Positions 1 through 8,503 of a stretch of 64,000 nt of DNA are shown piece by piece (within the stretch, counting starts at the first letter, position 1; every line of letters begins with the position of its first letter). The stretch is from an uncultured Succiniclasticum sp. (GTDB taxonomy: Bacteria > Bacillota > Negativicutes > Acidaminococcales > Acidaminococcaceae), in the NCBI GenBank assembly GCA_900544275.1, contig UQUU01000004.1:143530-207529 (forward strand), in the 5' to 3' direction. Made by a program: the position numbers and the translations under genes. The notes beneath the pieces were generated by a model that did not search any database, was not told where the DNA came from, and saw only the letters and a program-made list of their open reading frames with translations.

Positions 1-1540
1 GAAATAAAATACAAACGATAATGGTTAACGCGCTCAGCGATTTTAACGTCAGCCACTCCACCGGCTGTATCCCCTGCTCTCTTGTTTTCTGCACGGGAAT
101 ATACGCGGAAATCTTGCCCAGCCACTTTGTCCAGTAAAACAAGGTGGAGGAAGAACCGAAAACCAGAATTAAAAGTAATAAGGGGTACCCGGAATCCACA
201 AACGCCTTCATCGCCGCCCATTTCGAAATAAGCATGCCGAAAGGCGCTAAAAACATACCGCAGATACCGACCGTCATACACAAAGACAAATGGGGCATGG
301 AACAGAACATACCATCGAACGATTCTATGTCCCGGCTGCCCAGCTGCTGTTCCGCAGTCCCCACTGCCACGAACATAAGGCTTTTAGCCACAGCATGGAA
401 AACTACGATCATAATCGCTGTCCAGGCGGAAGCATATGTACCGATACCGGCGCAGCAGACGATCAACCCCAGATTTGATATGGTAGAATACGCTAACACC
501 TTTTTTCCATCCGATTGAGAAATCGCGGCGAAAGAAGCAAAAAGAAAGGTCGCGCCACCCACAAAACAGGTCATGCTACCTGCATGGTTACTTCCCAGCA
601 ACGGACAGAGTTTAATAATTAAAAAGACACCGGCCTTGACCATCGTCGAAGAATGCAGTAAGGCCGAAGTCGGCGTCGGAGCCACCATGGCACCCAAAAG
701 CCAACCGGAAAACGGCATCATCGCCGCTTTGGTAAAACCGCAGAATACTAACAGAGCCACGGCCAACTCCACCGGCTGAGAGCTGCGTCCCAGATTCAAC
801 AACATGGAAAGCTCCACCGTCTCATATTGGAAACCCAGCCAGACAATGGCCAAAGCAAAGGCAAGGCCGCCCAGCAGATTCATCCACAACGCCTCAAAAG
901 AATTATGGATGGCCTCTTTCGTTCCCGTATAACCAATGAGAAGGAAAGAACAAAAACTGGTCACTTCCCAACAGGCATACATGAAAAGCAGATTATTTGA
1001 TAAAACAAGCCCAAACATCGCCGCCAGAAACAAAAAGATCACGAAGAAAAAGAAAGGACGGCGATCCGCAACATCGGGATGTTCTTTATGGAATTCTTCC
1101 ATATATCCCAGTGAAAACACCGCGATCAGGCTGCCGATGATCCCTCCGATCAGAACCATGATCAGTGTGAAATTATCCACAGAAAAGTTAGAGAAAACAG
1201 AGATTTCCCCGCCCTTGACGTACTCAAACCATAAGATGAGGCCCGACTGCACAGCAGCCAACAGGCCAATCCAATATCGTTTATATTTAATAATGGTAAA
1301 ATATAAAATCGCGGCGGCTGTTACCATATCTATCGCCAACATGAAATGGGTCATTCCGGCGCCCATAAAAGGCAAAAGACCGGGGTGTCCGAAATACACT
1401 GCCGTCACAGCTAAAGAGAGGACGATCGTAATAGCGGAGGAAAGCTTCACTACCACATTCTGTTCCCGCTCACCCTTTAAAAAAAATACAATGATGGCGG
1501 CCAATAGCGGGAAGCCTGCCAATAAACCCGGCAATATCAT
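1..1540 (-). CDS. Proton-conducting membrane subunit (NuoL/HyfB/EchA family), C-terminus outside window
   Basis: Open on the minus strand from an ATG at 1540, preceded by a GAGAGGGGAT ribosome site, to the window edge without a stop; about 513 residues are visible. The product is very hydrophobic with many membrane helices. The family motif APTPTSALLHSSTMVKAG lies near residue 286, and a helix with WEVTSF near residue 183, as in the antiporter-like subunits of complex I, Ech and Hyf hydrogenases and Mrp. Such subunits couple a redox partner to ion translocation in the cytoplasmic membrane. The downstream neighbours lie outside the window, so Ech or Hyf hydrogenase, Nuo and Mrp cannot be told apart. 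Confidence 0.85.
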   Translation of the reverse strand, partial: MILPGLLAGFPLLAAIIVFFLKGEREQNVVVKLSSAITIVLSLAVTAVYFGHPGLLPFMGAGMTHFMLAIDMVTAAAILYFTIIKYKRYWIGLLAAVQSGLILWFEYVKGGEISVFSNFSVDNFTLIMVLIGGIIGSLIAVFSLGYMEEFHKEHPDVADRRPFFFFVIFLFLAAMFGLVLSNNLLFMYACWEVTSFCSFLLIGYTGTKEAIHNSFEALWMNLLGGLAFALAIVWLGFQYETVELSMLLNLGRSSQPVELAVALLVFCGFTKAAMMPFSGWLLGAMVAPTPTSALLHSSTMVKAGVFLIIKLCPLLGSNHAGSMTCFVGGATFLFASFAAISQSDGKKVLAYSTISNLGLIVCCAGIGTYASAWTAIMIVVFHAVAKSLMFVAVGTAEQQLGSRDIESFDGMFCSMPHLSLCMTVGICGMFLAPFGMLISKWAAMKAFVDSGYPLLLLILVFGSSSTLFYWTKWLGKISAYIPVQKTREQGIQPVEWLTLKSLSALTIIVCILF

Positions 1541-1603
1541 ATAAAAATCCCCTCTCCCTCTAATGTAGCGCTTAATTACAATTTAAATCATGATATAGCG
1601 TAT

Positions 1604-1632
1604 ACTTTATCATAATATAGAGCATATGACAA
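1604..1632 (-). promoter_or_regulatory. Possible sigma-70 promoter for the proton-pump operon
   Basis: On the minus strand TTGTCA (1627-1632) is followed after 17 bases by TAAAGT (1604-1609), about 65 bases upstream of the ATG at 1540. The -10 match is only fair, so this is tentative. Confidence 0.3.
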
Positions 1633-1670
1633 GAACCACTTTATGATTTTGCGATAGTACCAGACGTATT

Positions 1671-1728
1671 GTAAAAAAAGAAACACCCTGGCAGAGAACG
1701 TAACTCGGCGTCTCCCCAAGGTGTTTTT
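1671..1728 (-). terminator. Rho-independent terminator after dut
   Basis: The arms 1681-1692 and 1717-1728 pair with one mismatch (AAACACCTTGG against CCAGGGTGTTT in minus orientation). The 3' arm runs into a T-rich stretch at 1671-1680. It lies just beyond the dut stop at 1763 and separates it from the proton-pump gene. Confidence 0.65.
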
Positions 1729-1762
1729 GAGATGGCCTCGGGAATCCCCGCAACCAGATTGT

Positions 1763-2221
1763 TTATTTCACTGTGCCGGTACTGCCAAAACCGCCGGCCC
1801 GTTCGTCTTTTTCTGTCTTAGCATCGTCATCGGTAACAAGATATTTGTAGAAGATACCCTGAGCGACCCGCTCCCCTTTTTTCAGAAGCAAAGGCTCCAC
1901 ACCGGTATTTAGCAAAGCCAGCATGATGTGCCCTTCGTTATCCGGATTATTGTAATAATCCGCGTCGATAATGCCCACGTTATTCACTAGCCGCACACTT
2001 TTTTTCACCGCTATACTGGAACGGATATGGATACCTAAAAATTCATCCGGCTGCATATAGGCCTTTATACCGGTAGGAACCATCACCAGACGATTAGGCA
2101 ACAACGCCACGTCTTCCGGTACACAAATATCATATCCCGCAGAAGTGGTCGTTTTTCTGACCGGCATGGGAAAGGTCACATCCTGATACTTTGTAATTTT
2201 TTCAAAACCGCGTACTCTCAT
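1763..2221 (-). CDS. dut: dUTP diphosphatase (trimeric dUTPase)
   Basis: Hydrolyses dUTP to dUMP and pyrophosphate, keeping uracil out of DNA and feeding dTMP synthesis. All five trimeric dUTPase motifs are visible in order: AGYDI (28-32), RSS (67-69), GIIDADYYNN (83-92, with the catalytic Asp and the uracil-gating Tyr), GERVAQGIF (116-124) and the glycine-rich C-terminal arm RAGGFGSTG (141-149). The 152 residues match the usual family length. The start ATG is preceded by GGAGG at close spacing. It appears to be a single-gene unit, bounded by a terminator below and a 257-base gap above that contains the pnp terminator. Confidence 0.96.
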   Translation of the reverse strand: MRVRGFEKITKYQDVTFPMPVRKTTTSAGYDICVPEDVALLPNRLVMVPTGIKAYMQPDEFLGIHIRSSIAVKKSVRLVNNVGIIDADYYNNPDNEGHIMLALLNTGVEPLLLKKGERVAQGIFYKYLVTDDDAKTEKDERAGGFGSTGTVK

Positions 2222-2409
2222 AGTGCCTCCTGTTGTTCGCTGTTATTTTATTAATATTATAGTATAGAATCGCTAAATTTAAAATAGTTTCGTCTGACTT
2301 TTACCTGGTAAAATATAAGCTGATAAATAATGTAACTCCAATGTCTTTCACAATGCAATATAGTACCTTGTTTTCCCTTTGTTACCATGTTTTCGCCTTT
2401 GACGACAGT

Positions 2410-2447
2410 ACAAAACAGCACTGACGAAATCGTCAATGCTGTTTTGT
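2410..2447 (-). terminator. Strong hairpin terminator after pnp
   Basis: An 18-bp stem with one mismatch (ACAAAACAGCA... against ...TGCTGTTTTGT) surrounds a tiny loop at 2428-2429, about 30 bases past the pnp stop. In minus orientation the 3' arm ends in TGTTTTGT. The rest of the 2222-2478 gap is AT-rich with no other recognised element. Confidence 0.7.
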
Positions 2448-2478
2448 AATAAAGTTACTATATTGGAAAGAAAGTCGA

Positions 2479-4557
2479 TTATTTCCCTTGCAGGATGGCT
2501 TTCCGGGACAAGTTGATACGGCCTTTGCTGTCAATCTCCACGCATTTCACCGCAATTTCGTCCCCGACGGAGACCACATCTTCCACCTTATCCACATGCT
2601 CGGTAGACAGCTGAGAAATATGCACCAGCCCTTCCTTGCCGGGCAAAATTTCAACAAAGGCGCCGAAATTCATGATCCGGGTCACTTTGCCGGTATAACT
2701 CTTGCCTACCTCGGCTTCTGCGGTGATCCCGTCAATGGTGCGGATGACCTGTTCAATAGCATCCGAATCGGGAGACGCAATATACACTTTACCGGAGTCA
2801 TCAATATCAATTTTAGCACCTGTATCCTCCACCATCTTCTTAATGGTTTTGCCGCCGGGTCCGATGATTTTGGCGATCTTTTCCGGATCCACCTGAATCG
2901 TGGTGATTTTAGGCGCCCATTTAGACAGTTCTTTGCGGCTTTCGCTGATGCATTCCATCATTTTGCCCATGATGAATTCGCGGCCCCGTTTGGCCTGCGC
3001 CAGCGCCTGCTGGAAAATCTCTTTATTAATGCCGTCGATCTTCATATCCATCTGCATGGCGGTAATACCGTCTTTCGTACCGGCTACCTTAAAGTCCATA
3101 TCGCCCAGCGCATCTTCCAGTCCCTGAATATCTGTCAGGATCGTGAAGAAGTCACCGTCTTTTACCAGACCCATGGCCACACCGGCTACCGGCGCTTTAA
3201 TGGGCACACCGGCATCCATCAAAGACAGGGTGCTGGCGCAAACGGAACCCATGGAAGAAGACCCGTTGGACTCCAATACTTCAGAAACCAGACGCAGAGT
3301 GTACGGGAAAACGTCCTCACCGGGGATCACCGGCAAGAGAGCCCGTTCTGCCAGAGCGCCGTGACCGATCTCACGACGGCCGGGGCTGCGCAGCGGTTTC
3401 GTTTCGCCTACCGAATACGGCGGGAAATTGTAGTGATGAATATAGCGCTGCATCTCTTCCGGTCCCAAGCCTTCGATCACCTGGGCATCACGCAGCGGCG
3501 CCAGGGTACAGGCATTCAGGATCTGCGTCTGACCGCGGGTGAACAGAGAGGAACCGTGTACCCGGGGCAGCAAACCTACCCGGCAGGTAACCGGACGCAC
3601 TTCATCCAGGGCACGGCCGTCCGGACGGATCTTGTCTACCGCAATGGTGCGGCGGACGATTTTCTTAACCAGTTTCTGGGTAATATACGCTACATCCGTG
3701 CCGTTTTCCGGATATTTTTCCAGGAATACTTCGGCGATCTCTTTCTTGACTTTATCTACATTTTCTTCCCGTTCCAGTTTATTGGCATCCATCAAAGCGG
3801 CTTTTAATTTTTCCGAGCCGTAAGCTTCGATTTCGTTAGCCAGCTCTTCCGGCGGATTGTATACCGGCACTTCCATTTTCGGCTTGCCGATCTCCGCCCG
3901 GATCTTGCTGATAAAAGCGCAGATCGTTTTGATTTTATCATGGGCAAAGAAGATGGCATCCAGCATTTCCTGTTCGGAAATTTCTTTGGAACCGGCTTCT
4001 ACCATTAAAATCGCATCATCCGTGCCGGCTACCGCCAGATTCAGACGACTAACTTCAAACTGTGCCGGTGTAGGGTTGACAATAAACTGTCCGTCAATGA
4101 GCCCGACACGCACGCCGGCAATCGGCCCTTCAAAGGGGATATCAGATACGCACAAAGCCGCGGAAGCGCCAATCATGGCAGGAATATCCGGCGCATTGTC
4201 CGGGTCTACAGAAACCGCCGTCGCCACGATCTGCACATCATTATGGTACCCATCCGGGAACATGGGACGAATGGGACGGTCAATCAAACGGCTGGTCAAA
4301 ATAGCGTGGGTGCTGGGACGCCCTTCTCTTTTAATAAAACCGCCGGGGAGTTTCCCCACTGCATACATTTTTTCTTCAAAATCAACGGTCAGCGGGAAAA
4401 AATCCACGCCTTCCCGGGGCGTCTTCGTACCCGTAGCCGCTACCACTACTACCGTATCGCCATACCGTACCAATACACCGCCGCTTGCCTGCTTGCAGAC
4501 TTCCCCGAATTCCAGGGTCAACGGTCTGCCGCCCAGGTCCATTGTGTAACTGTTCAT
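2479..4557 (-). CDS. pnp: Polyribonucleotide nucleotidyltransferase (PNPase)
   Basis: Phosphorolytic 3'-5' exoribonuclease, a trimeric core enzyme of RNA decay in the cytoplasm. Two RNase PH domains occupy the first ~540 residues (the second begins near DKIRPDGRALDEVRPV). They are followed by a KH domain (IAKIIGPGGKTIKKM) and an S1 domain (YTGKVTRIMNFGAFVEI) at the C-terminus; 692 residues is standard. An in-frame ATG lies 18 codons upstream, but the start at 4557 is preferred because AGGAGG ends a few bases before it and MNSYTMDLGGRPL is the usual N-terminus. It ends at a strong terminator; the peptidase gene upstream is 82-136 bases away. Confidence 0.97.
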   Translation of the reverse strand: MNSYTMDLGGRPLTLEFGEVCKQASGGVLVRYGDTVVVVAATGTKTPREGVDFFPLTVDFEEKMYAVGKLPGGFIKREGRPSTHAILTSRLIDRPIRPMFPDGYHNDVQIVATAVSVDPDNAPDIPAMIGASAALCVSDIPFEGPIAGVRVGLIDGQFIVNPTPAQFEVSRLNLAVAGTDDAILMVEAGSKEISEQEMLDAIFFAHDKIKTICAFISKIRAEIGKPKMEVPVYNPPEELANEIEAYGSEKLKAALMDANKLEREENVDKVKKEIAEVFLEKYPENGTDVAYITQKLVKKIVRRTIAVDKIRPDGRALDEVRPVTCRVGLLPRVHGSSLFTRGQTQILNACTLAPLRDAQVIEGLGPEEMQRYIHHYNFPPYSVGETKPLRSPGRREIGHGALAERALLPVIPGEDVFPYTLRLVSEVLESNGSSSMGSVCASTLSLMDAGVPIKAPVAGVAMGLVKDGDFFTILTDIQGLEDALGDMDFKVAGTKDGITAMQMDMKIDGINKEIFQQALAQAKRGREFIMGKMMECISESRKELSKWAPKITTIQVDPEKIAKIIGPGGKTIKKMVEDTGAKIDIDDSGKVYIASPDSDAIEQVIRTIDGITAEAEVGKSYTGKVTRIMNFGAFVEILPGKEGLVHISQLSTEHVDKVEDVVSVGDEIAVKCVEIDSKGRINLSRKAILQGK

Positions 4558-4693
4558 TCCATTTCCTCCTATACTCTTACACTCTCTCGTTCTTTTGCAT
4601 AACTTATGCAAACTATAAAAATAAAAACATGAAACGCAAACATAACATGTATATTATAAAGTTTGTTACACTGTTGGTCAACAAAAATTTGCT

Positions 4694-7609
4694 TTATTGC
4701 TTAATAATGGAAGAAAACTCTTCTTTCGCTTCTTCCACTGCCTGCTGCCCGCCAACGACACAGATGTAATTATCCTGCAGCACGGCGGCGATCGGCTCTG
4801 CCAACGCCTTGATATCCGCCAGGGTCACATCCAGTATTTCATTCCGGGTCTGCTGGCGGGCGGCATCACTGATTCCCATCAGCTCTTGCAAGCCCGCCTG
4901 GATCACCTTGGCGGAGTTGGTCAGGGGTACATCGACCCCGCTCATAGTGCCGATCACATATTTGGTCATCTCCCGTTCGGTCAGCTCCAGTTTTTTCAGC
5001 CACGCCGGCAGTTCCCGAAACGCGGTCAGGCTGTTTTTCAACTGGGGATCCCGATAAGTGGAAAAGTACATCACACCGCTTCTTTCAAATACGGCATTGG
5101 CGCCGTACGCCCCGCCCTGCACACGAATCCGCGTCCACAGATATTCGTACCGCAGCAAGGTCGCCAAAACCAACATCGCGCCGGTAAAAGCCTGACCGTG
5201 TTTATAAAAATCGCCGCCTGCCAGCACATATTGTACCTTACCCGGAGTGAGGATCGCCTCATTTTTAACGGCCGCAGGCATCACTTGCACAGGCTTGCCT
5301 GCTACCGGGCTTTCCAGCAGTTGCTGCGCATAGTCCAGCGCCATCCGGCGCACCTTGTCACGATCCGCCGCATCACAGCTGTAACTTAACACATACGACG
5401 TTTTCGTAAAGAAATAGCCCAACAGCCTTTGCAGCTTCTCCACGGTTCCTTCCGCCCGTTCCGCAAAATTCGCCGTCAATTCTTTTAAAAACTGATAGTA
5501 GCTGTAATAGTCCTGCTCCGTGACCCGGCTTTTGGCCGAAAAATACGAAGCCAGCCGGGCCGTAGCCACCGCCTGCCCTTTGGCAAAGAAGGTATTGTCC
5601 CAGTCAGTTTTCACCTGTTCCAGTAATTCCTGTAAACGCTCCTTGTCGTCAAAACGGGTGTGCAGCGTCAGCGCCCGTAATATCTTAAACAGCTCCGGCA
5701 GTTTTTCCGTCAGCGCCTTGGCCCGCAGCACAAATTGAATCGTATACTGATCGGGATCCCCTTCTTTCGACAACGCTTCCAGCTGCAGCGAAACGCCGCC
5801 GGTATACATATCCGTATATTTTGCCAGTTCCGCATAGGTATATTCTTCCGTATTCAATTTACCTAAGACGTCGCTGAGTAAATTGCAGTACGGAAGCAAG
5901 GCGGGGTCCAATCCGGAAAGATCAAAGTACCAGTTCAGATAGGTTATTTTATTTGCAGGCAGCGCCTGGTACAGCAGGATTCCCCCATCAACCTGCTCTT
6001 TTTCCGTGTTCAGTCGCTCCGTTTCCCGGCGAATGTCTTCGCGTTCCAGCAAGGGAATAGAAGCCAGCGCTGCCGGAGAATCAAGGGTCTCCTGTCTTTT
6101 ATGCAGTTCCCGGCATTCGGCCGCCGCCTGTTCCACTGCCGCCGGACGCATATGCTGCTTCACTGCAGCCAGTTTAGCCGCTGCCGCCGCCTGCTCTTTT
6201 TCTTCTTTTCCCGGTTCCGGCGACAACGTCAACAGTACCCGGTGAGTATTATCCAACAGATCCGTTTCGATCAGGTTCTCGAAATAGCGTGTTTTTGCTG
6301 CGGCCCGCAATTCCTTCAGCATCGTTTCATAACGCAGGCTCTCTATGGGGTCCAAATCATAGATCCAGCTGTCCAGGACAGACAGACCATAAATCAGTCC
6401 CCTGGGATAAGGGCCGAAGTCCGCTTCCCGCAGTTTAAATTCAGAAGCATTCAATGCGGCTTCCAACAGCTCTTTATCAATGCCCTCCCGGGTGATTTTT
6501 TGCAGATTATGATACAGCGCTTTGAGAAAAGCGTCCTTTTGCTCCGGTTCACTGCCGCTGGCGCGGATACAGAAAAGATTCTGCCGCATACTGCCGCTGA
6601 AGCTGCCGGAAATATCTTTGGCGATACCTGCATCCAGCAACGCACGACGCAGCGGAGCCGATTCAGACTCCAGCAACACACTTTCCAAAAGGCGCATCGC
6701 CGTAGTCTTTTTCCGGTCCCGCATATCCGCCGCTACAATCTGCAGTTCATGGAAAGTCATCCCCTGCACATCCGCCCCTTCCGGCACAGGATAGGTCCCC
6801 TCAAACTCCTTCGTCTTGCTGAAAGGCTCCTGTACGGCGATTTCAGAATGTACCGTGCCGGTTTTGGGAAACTCTTTTAAATACCCGTCCAGATCTTTCA
6901 GGGTCTCGGCAATATCCATGTTTCCGTATAAGTAGATGTAAGAATTTTCCGGTGTGTAATAGGTTTTATGAAATTCCAGGAATTTTTCCTGCGTCAGATT
7001 GGGAACGGCTTCCGGAAGACCGCCGGATTCAAACTGATAGGTCGTATCCGGGAATAAGAGACGCTTGCCATGGTATTCCAAGTAGGAATCCGGCTCGGAA
7101 TAAACGCCTTTCATTTCATTATAGACAACGCCGTTATATTGTAGCGGTTCGCTTGCATCAGCCAGTTCATAATGCCAGCCTTCCTGCTTCAGCGTATAGG
7201 GATTTTCGTAAATCAGGGGGTAAAACACCGCATCCAGATACACATCCATCAAATTGCGGAAATCCTTATCATTGCGGCTGGCCACCGGATATACGGTCTT
7301 ATCCGGATAGGTCATAGCGTTTAAAAACGTGTTCAAAGAGCCTTTGACCAGTTCCACGAAAGGTTCCTTTAAGCGATATTTCCGGGAACCGCATAATACG
7401 GAATGCTCCAGAATATGAGCGACGCCGGTGTCGTCTGCCGGCGGTGTACGAAACCCAATAGTAAATACTTTATTATCGTCCTCACTGGCCAAATATAATA
7501 AGCGCGCGCCGCTGACCGCATGCTCCATTAAAAATGCATCGGCATTGACTTCTTTGACAAATTCGTGTTTTATTACACGAAATCCGGCGTAGTTTTTTCC
7601 TGTTTCCAC
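4694..7609 (-). CDS. M16C zinc metallopeptidase (PreP/Cym1-like insulinase family)
   Basis: A 971-residue peptidase of the presequence-protease type. The inverted zinc motif HILEH is at residues 65-69 in the usual setting (TGVAHILEHSVLCGSRKY), followed by SLNTFLNAMTYPDKTVYPV, which is typical of subfamily M16C. These single-chain clamshell enzymes degrade short unstructured peptides; no signal peptide is visible, so a cytoplasmic role is likely. The start codon is GTG, with AGGAG seven bases upstream. It is transcribed toward pnp but separated from it by an AT-rich spacer, so co-transcription is uncertain. Confidence 0.93.
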   Translation of the reverse strand: METGKNYAGFRVIKHEFVKEVNADAFLMEHAVSGARLLYLASEDDNKVFTIGFRTPPADDTGVAHILEHSVLCGSRKYRLKEPFVELVKGSLNTFLNAMTYPDKTVYPVASRNDKDFRNLMDVYLDAVFYPLIYENPYTLKQEGWHYELADASEPLQYNGVVYNEMKGVYSEPDSYLEYHGKRLLFPDTTYQFESGGLPEAVPNLTQEKFLEFHKTYYTPENSYIYLYGNMDIAETLKDLDGYLKEFPKTGTVHSEIAVQEPFSKTKEFEGTYPVPEGADVQGMTFHELQIVAADMRDRKKTTAMRLLESVLLESESAPLRRALLDAGIAKDISGSFSGSMRQNLFCIRASGSEPEQKDAFLKALYHNLQKITREGIDKELLEAALNASEFKLREADFGPYPRGLIYGLSVLDSWIYDLDPIESLRYETMLKELRAAAKTRYFENLIETDLLDNTHRVLLTLSPEPGKEEKEQAAAAAKLAAVKQHMRPAAVEQAAAECRELHKRQETLDSPAALASIPLLEREDIRRETERLNTEKEQVDGGILLYQALPANKITYLNWYFDLSGLDPALLPYCNLLSDVLGKLNTEEYTYAELAKYTDMYTGGVSLQLEALSKEGDPDQYTIQFVLRAKALTEKLPELFKILRALTLHTRFDDKERLQELLEQVKTDWDNTFFAKGQAVATARLASYFSAKSRVTEQDYYSYYQFLKELTANFAERAEGTVEKLQRLLGYFFTKTSYVLSYSCDAADRDKVRRMALDYAQQLLESPVAGKPVQVMPAAVKNEAILTPGKVQYVLAGGDFYKHGQAFTGAMLVLATLLRYEYLWTRIRVQGGAYGANAVFERSGVMYFSTYRDPQLKNSLTAFRELPAWLKKLELTEREMTKYVIGTMSGVDVPLTNSAKVIQAGLQELMGISDAARQQTRNEILDVTLADIKALAEPIAAVLQDNYICVVGGQQAVEEAKEEFSSIIKQ

Positions 7610-7810
7610 CTTGTACTCCTTCTCTTATCCTTTAATGCAAACAACAGTCTGTCAGACACAGTAAAAATTTAACTGCGGAAAATCATTTTTATTTTACCAT
7701 AAATACGGCGTAAACAAAACCGAAAACAGGCATTCCAACTATCTTTACTTGTAATCCCACACAGACTTTTCACAAATCTTCCTTGAATGAATCGAAATCT
7801 GCGGAACTTA

Positions 7811-7839
7811 TTGACGAAACAGAATACCCCCTTTATAAT
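7811..7839 (+). promoter_or_regulatory. Sigma-70 promoter for the ribbon-helix-helix gene
   Basis: TTGACG (7811-7816), 17-base spacer, TATAAT (7834-7839): near-consensus. The start of transcription would fall near 7846, about 40 bases before the ATG at 7889. Confidence 0.8.
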
Positions 7840-7888
7840 AAAAGAAAGTGGCATTGAATTGACGTCACAATAGATGGGAGGTCTTAAG

Positions 7889-8179
7889 ATGGCAGCTATG
7901 GAACAAGCTCGTTTTACTTTGCGTATCCATCCTCTGGTTATGGAGAAAATGAAATACATTGCCGAAAGCAACGGACGCTCCGTGAATAAGGAAATTGAAC
8001 AGATTTTAAAGTGGGTCATTGATGATTACGAAAATCGCCGCGGCCGCATCCATGTGGATGAGCAGGATCAGCCCGGTTTTCGCGGCACCAGGACGAATAA
8101 AGAACAACTGCGCAAATTGGAAGAACAGGCCAAACTGCGCAACCGCCCCATCAGTTCCGCGCTTTTTAAATTAAAATAA
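7889..8179 (+). CDS. Arc/MetJ-type ribbon-helix-helix DNA-binding protein
   Basis: A 96-residue basic protein. The N-terminal part reads as ribbon-helix-helix: a beta strand ARFTLRIHP, then helices around VMEKMKYIAESNGRSVNKEIEQILKWVIDDY. The C-terminal half is charged and without recognised fold. An in-frame ATG at 7874 lies upstream, but GGGAGG at 7875-7880 points to the ATG at 7889. It stands alone on the plus strand between two minus-strand genes, with its own good promoter and a terminator at 8383. No toxin partner is adjacent. The target is unknown; a small transcription factor is the simplest reading. Confidence 0.8.
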   Translation: MAAMEQARFTLRIHPLVMEKMKYIAESNGRSVNKEIEQILKWVIDDYENRRGRIHVDEQDQPGFRGTRTNKEQLRKLEEQAKLRNRPISSALFKLK

Positions 8180-8382
8180 TATATGTTCTCTTATTAATCC
8201 TGTTTTTACATGGTAAAAGAAAAGGACAGCGGAGAATCCTCGCTTCCCTCTGAAAAAGATATTCAACTGTATTAAAGCCCCAACTCTTGACAAAGAGCCC
8301 ATTTTTTGCGCAGGTATCGTAAATACTTAGCTGTAAATTACAAAGAGCTTATCATTATGCAGGTTCTCATAGAAACTTAGAG

Positions 8383-8416
8383 AAAAGGCGTCATCCGAAT
8401 TTGGATGACGCCTTTT
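8383..8416. terminator. Bidirectional terminator between the RHH gene and purL
   Basis: Perfect 14-bp stem AAAAGGCGTCATCC / GGATGACGCCTTTT around GAATTT, with T-runs in both directions. It ends purL on the minus strand and can serve the RHH gene on the plus strand. The rest of the 324-base gap (8180-8503) holds no other recognised feature. Confidence 0.85.
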
Positions 8417-8503
8417 AGCATATACTTTTTCATACAATTTTAATGGAGCTCTTGCACACAGACTTTGAGAAACACCCAGCTTGCTTTCAGAAATTTACAA
8501 AGC

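Noticed and set aside
2488..3807. 439-codon plus-strand open frame
   Set aside because: Lies entirely antisense to pnp, no ribosome site, no recognisable domain; a shadow of codon bias.
7669..8019. 116-codon minus-strand frame
   Set aside because: Antisense to the well-supported ribbon-helix-helix gene and its promoter; no ribosome site.
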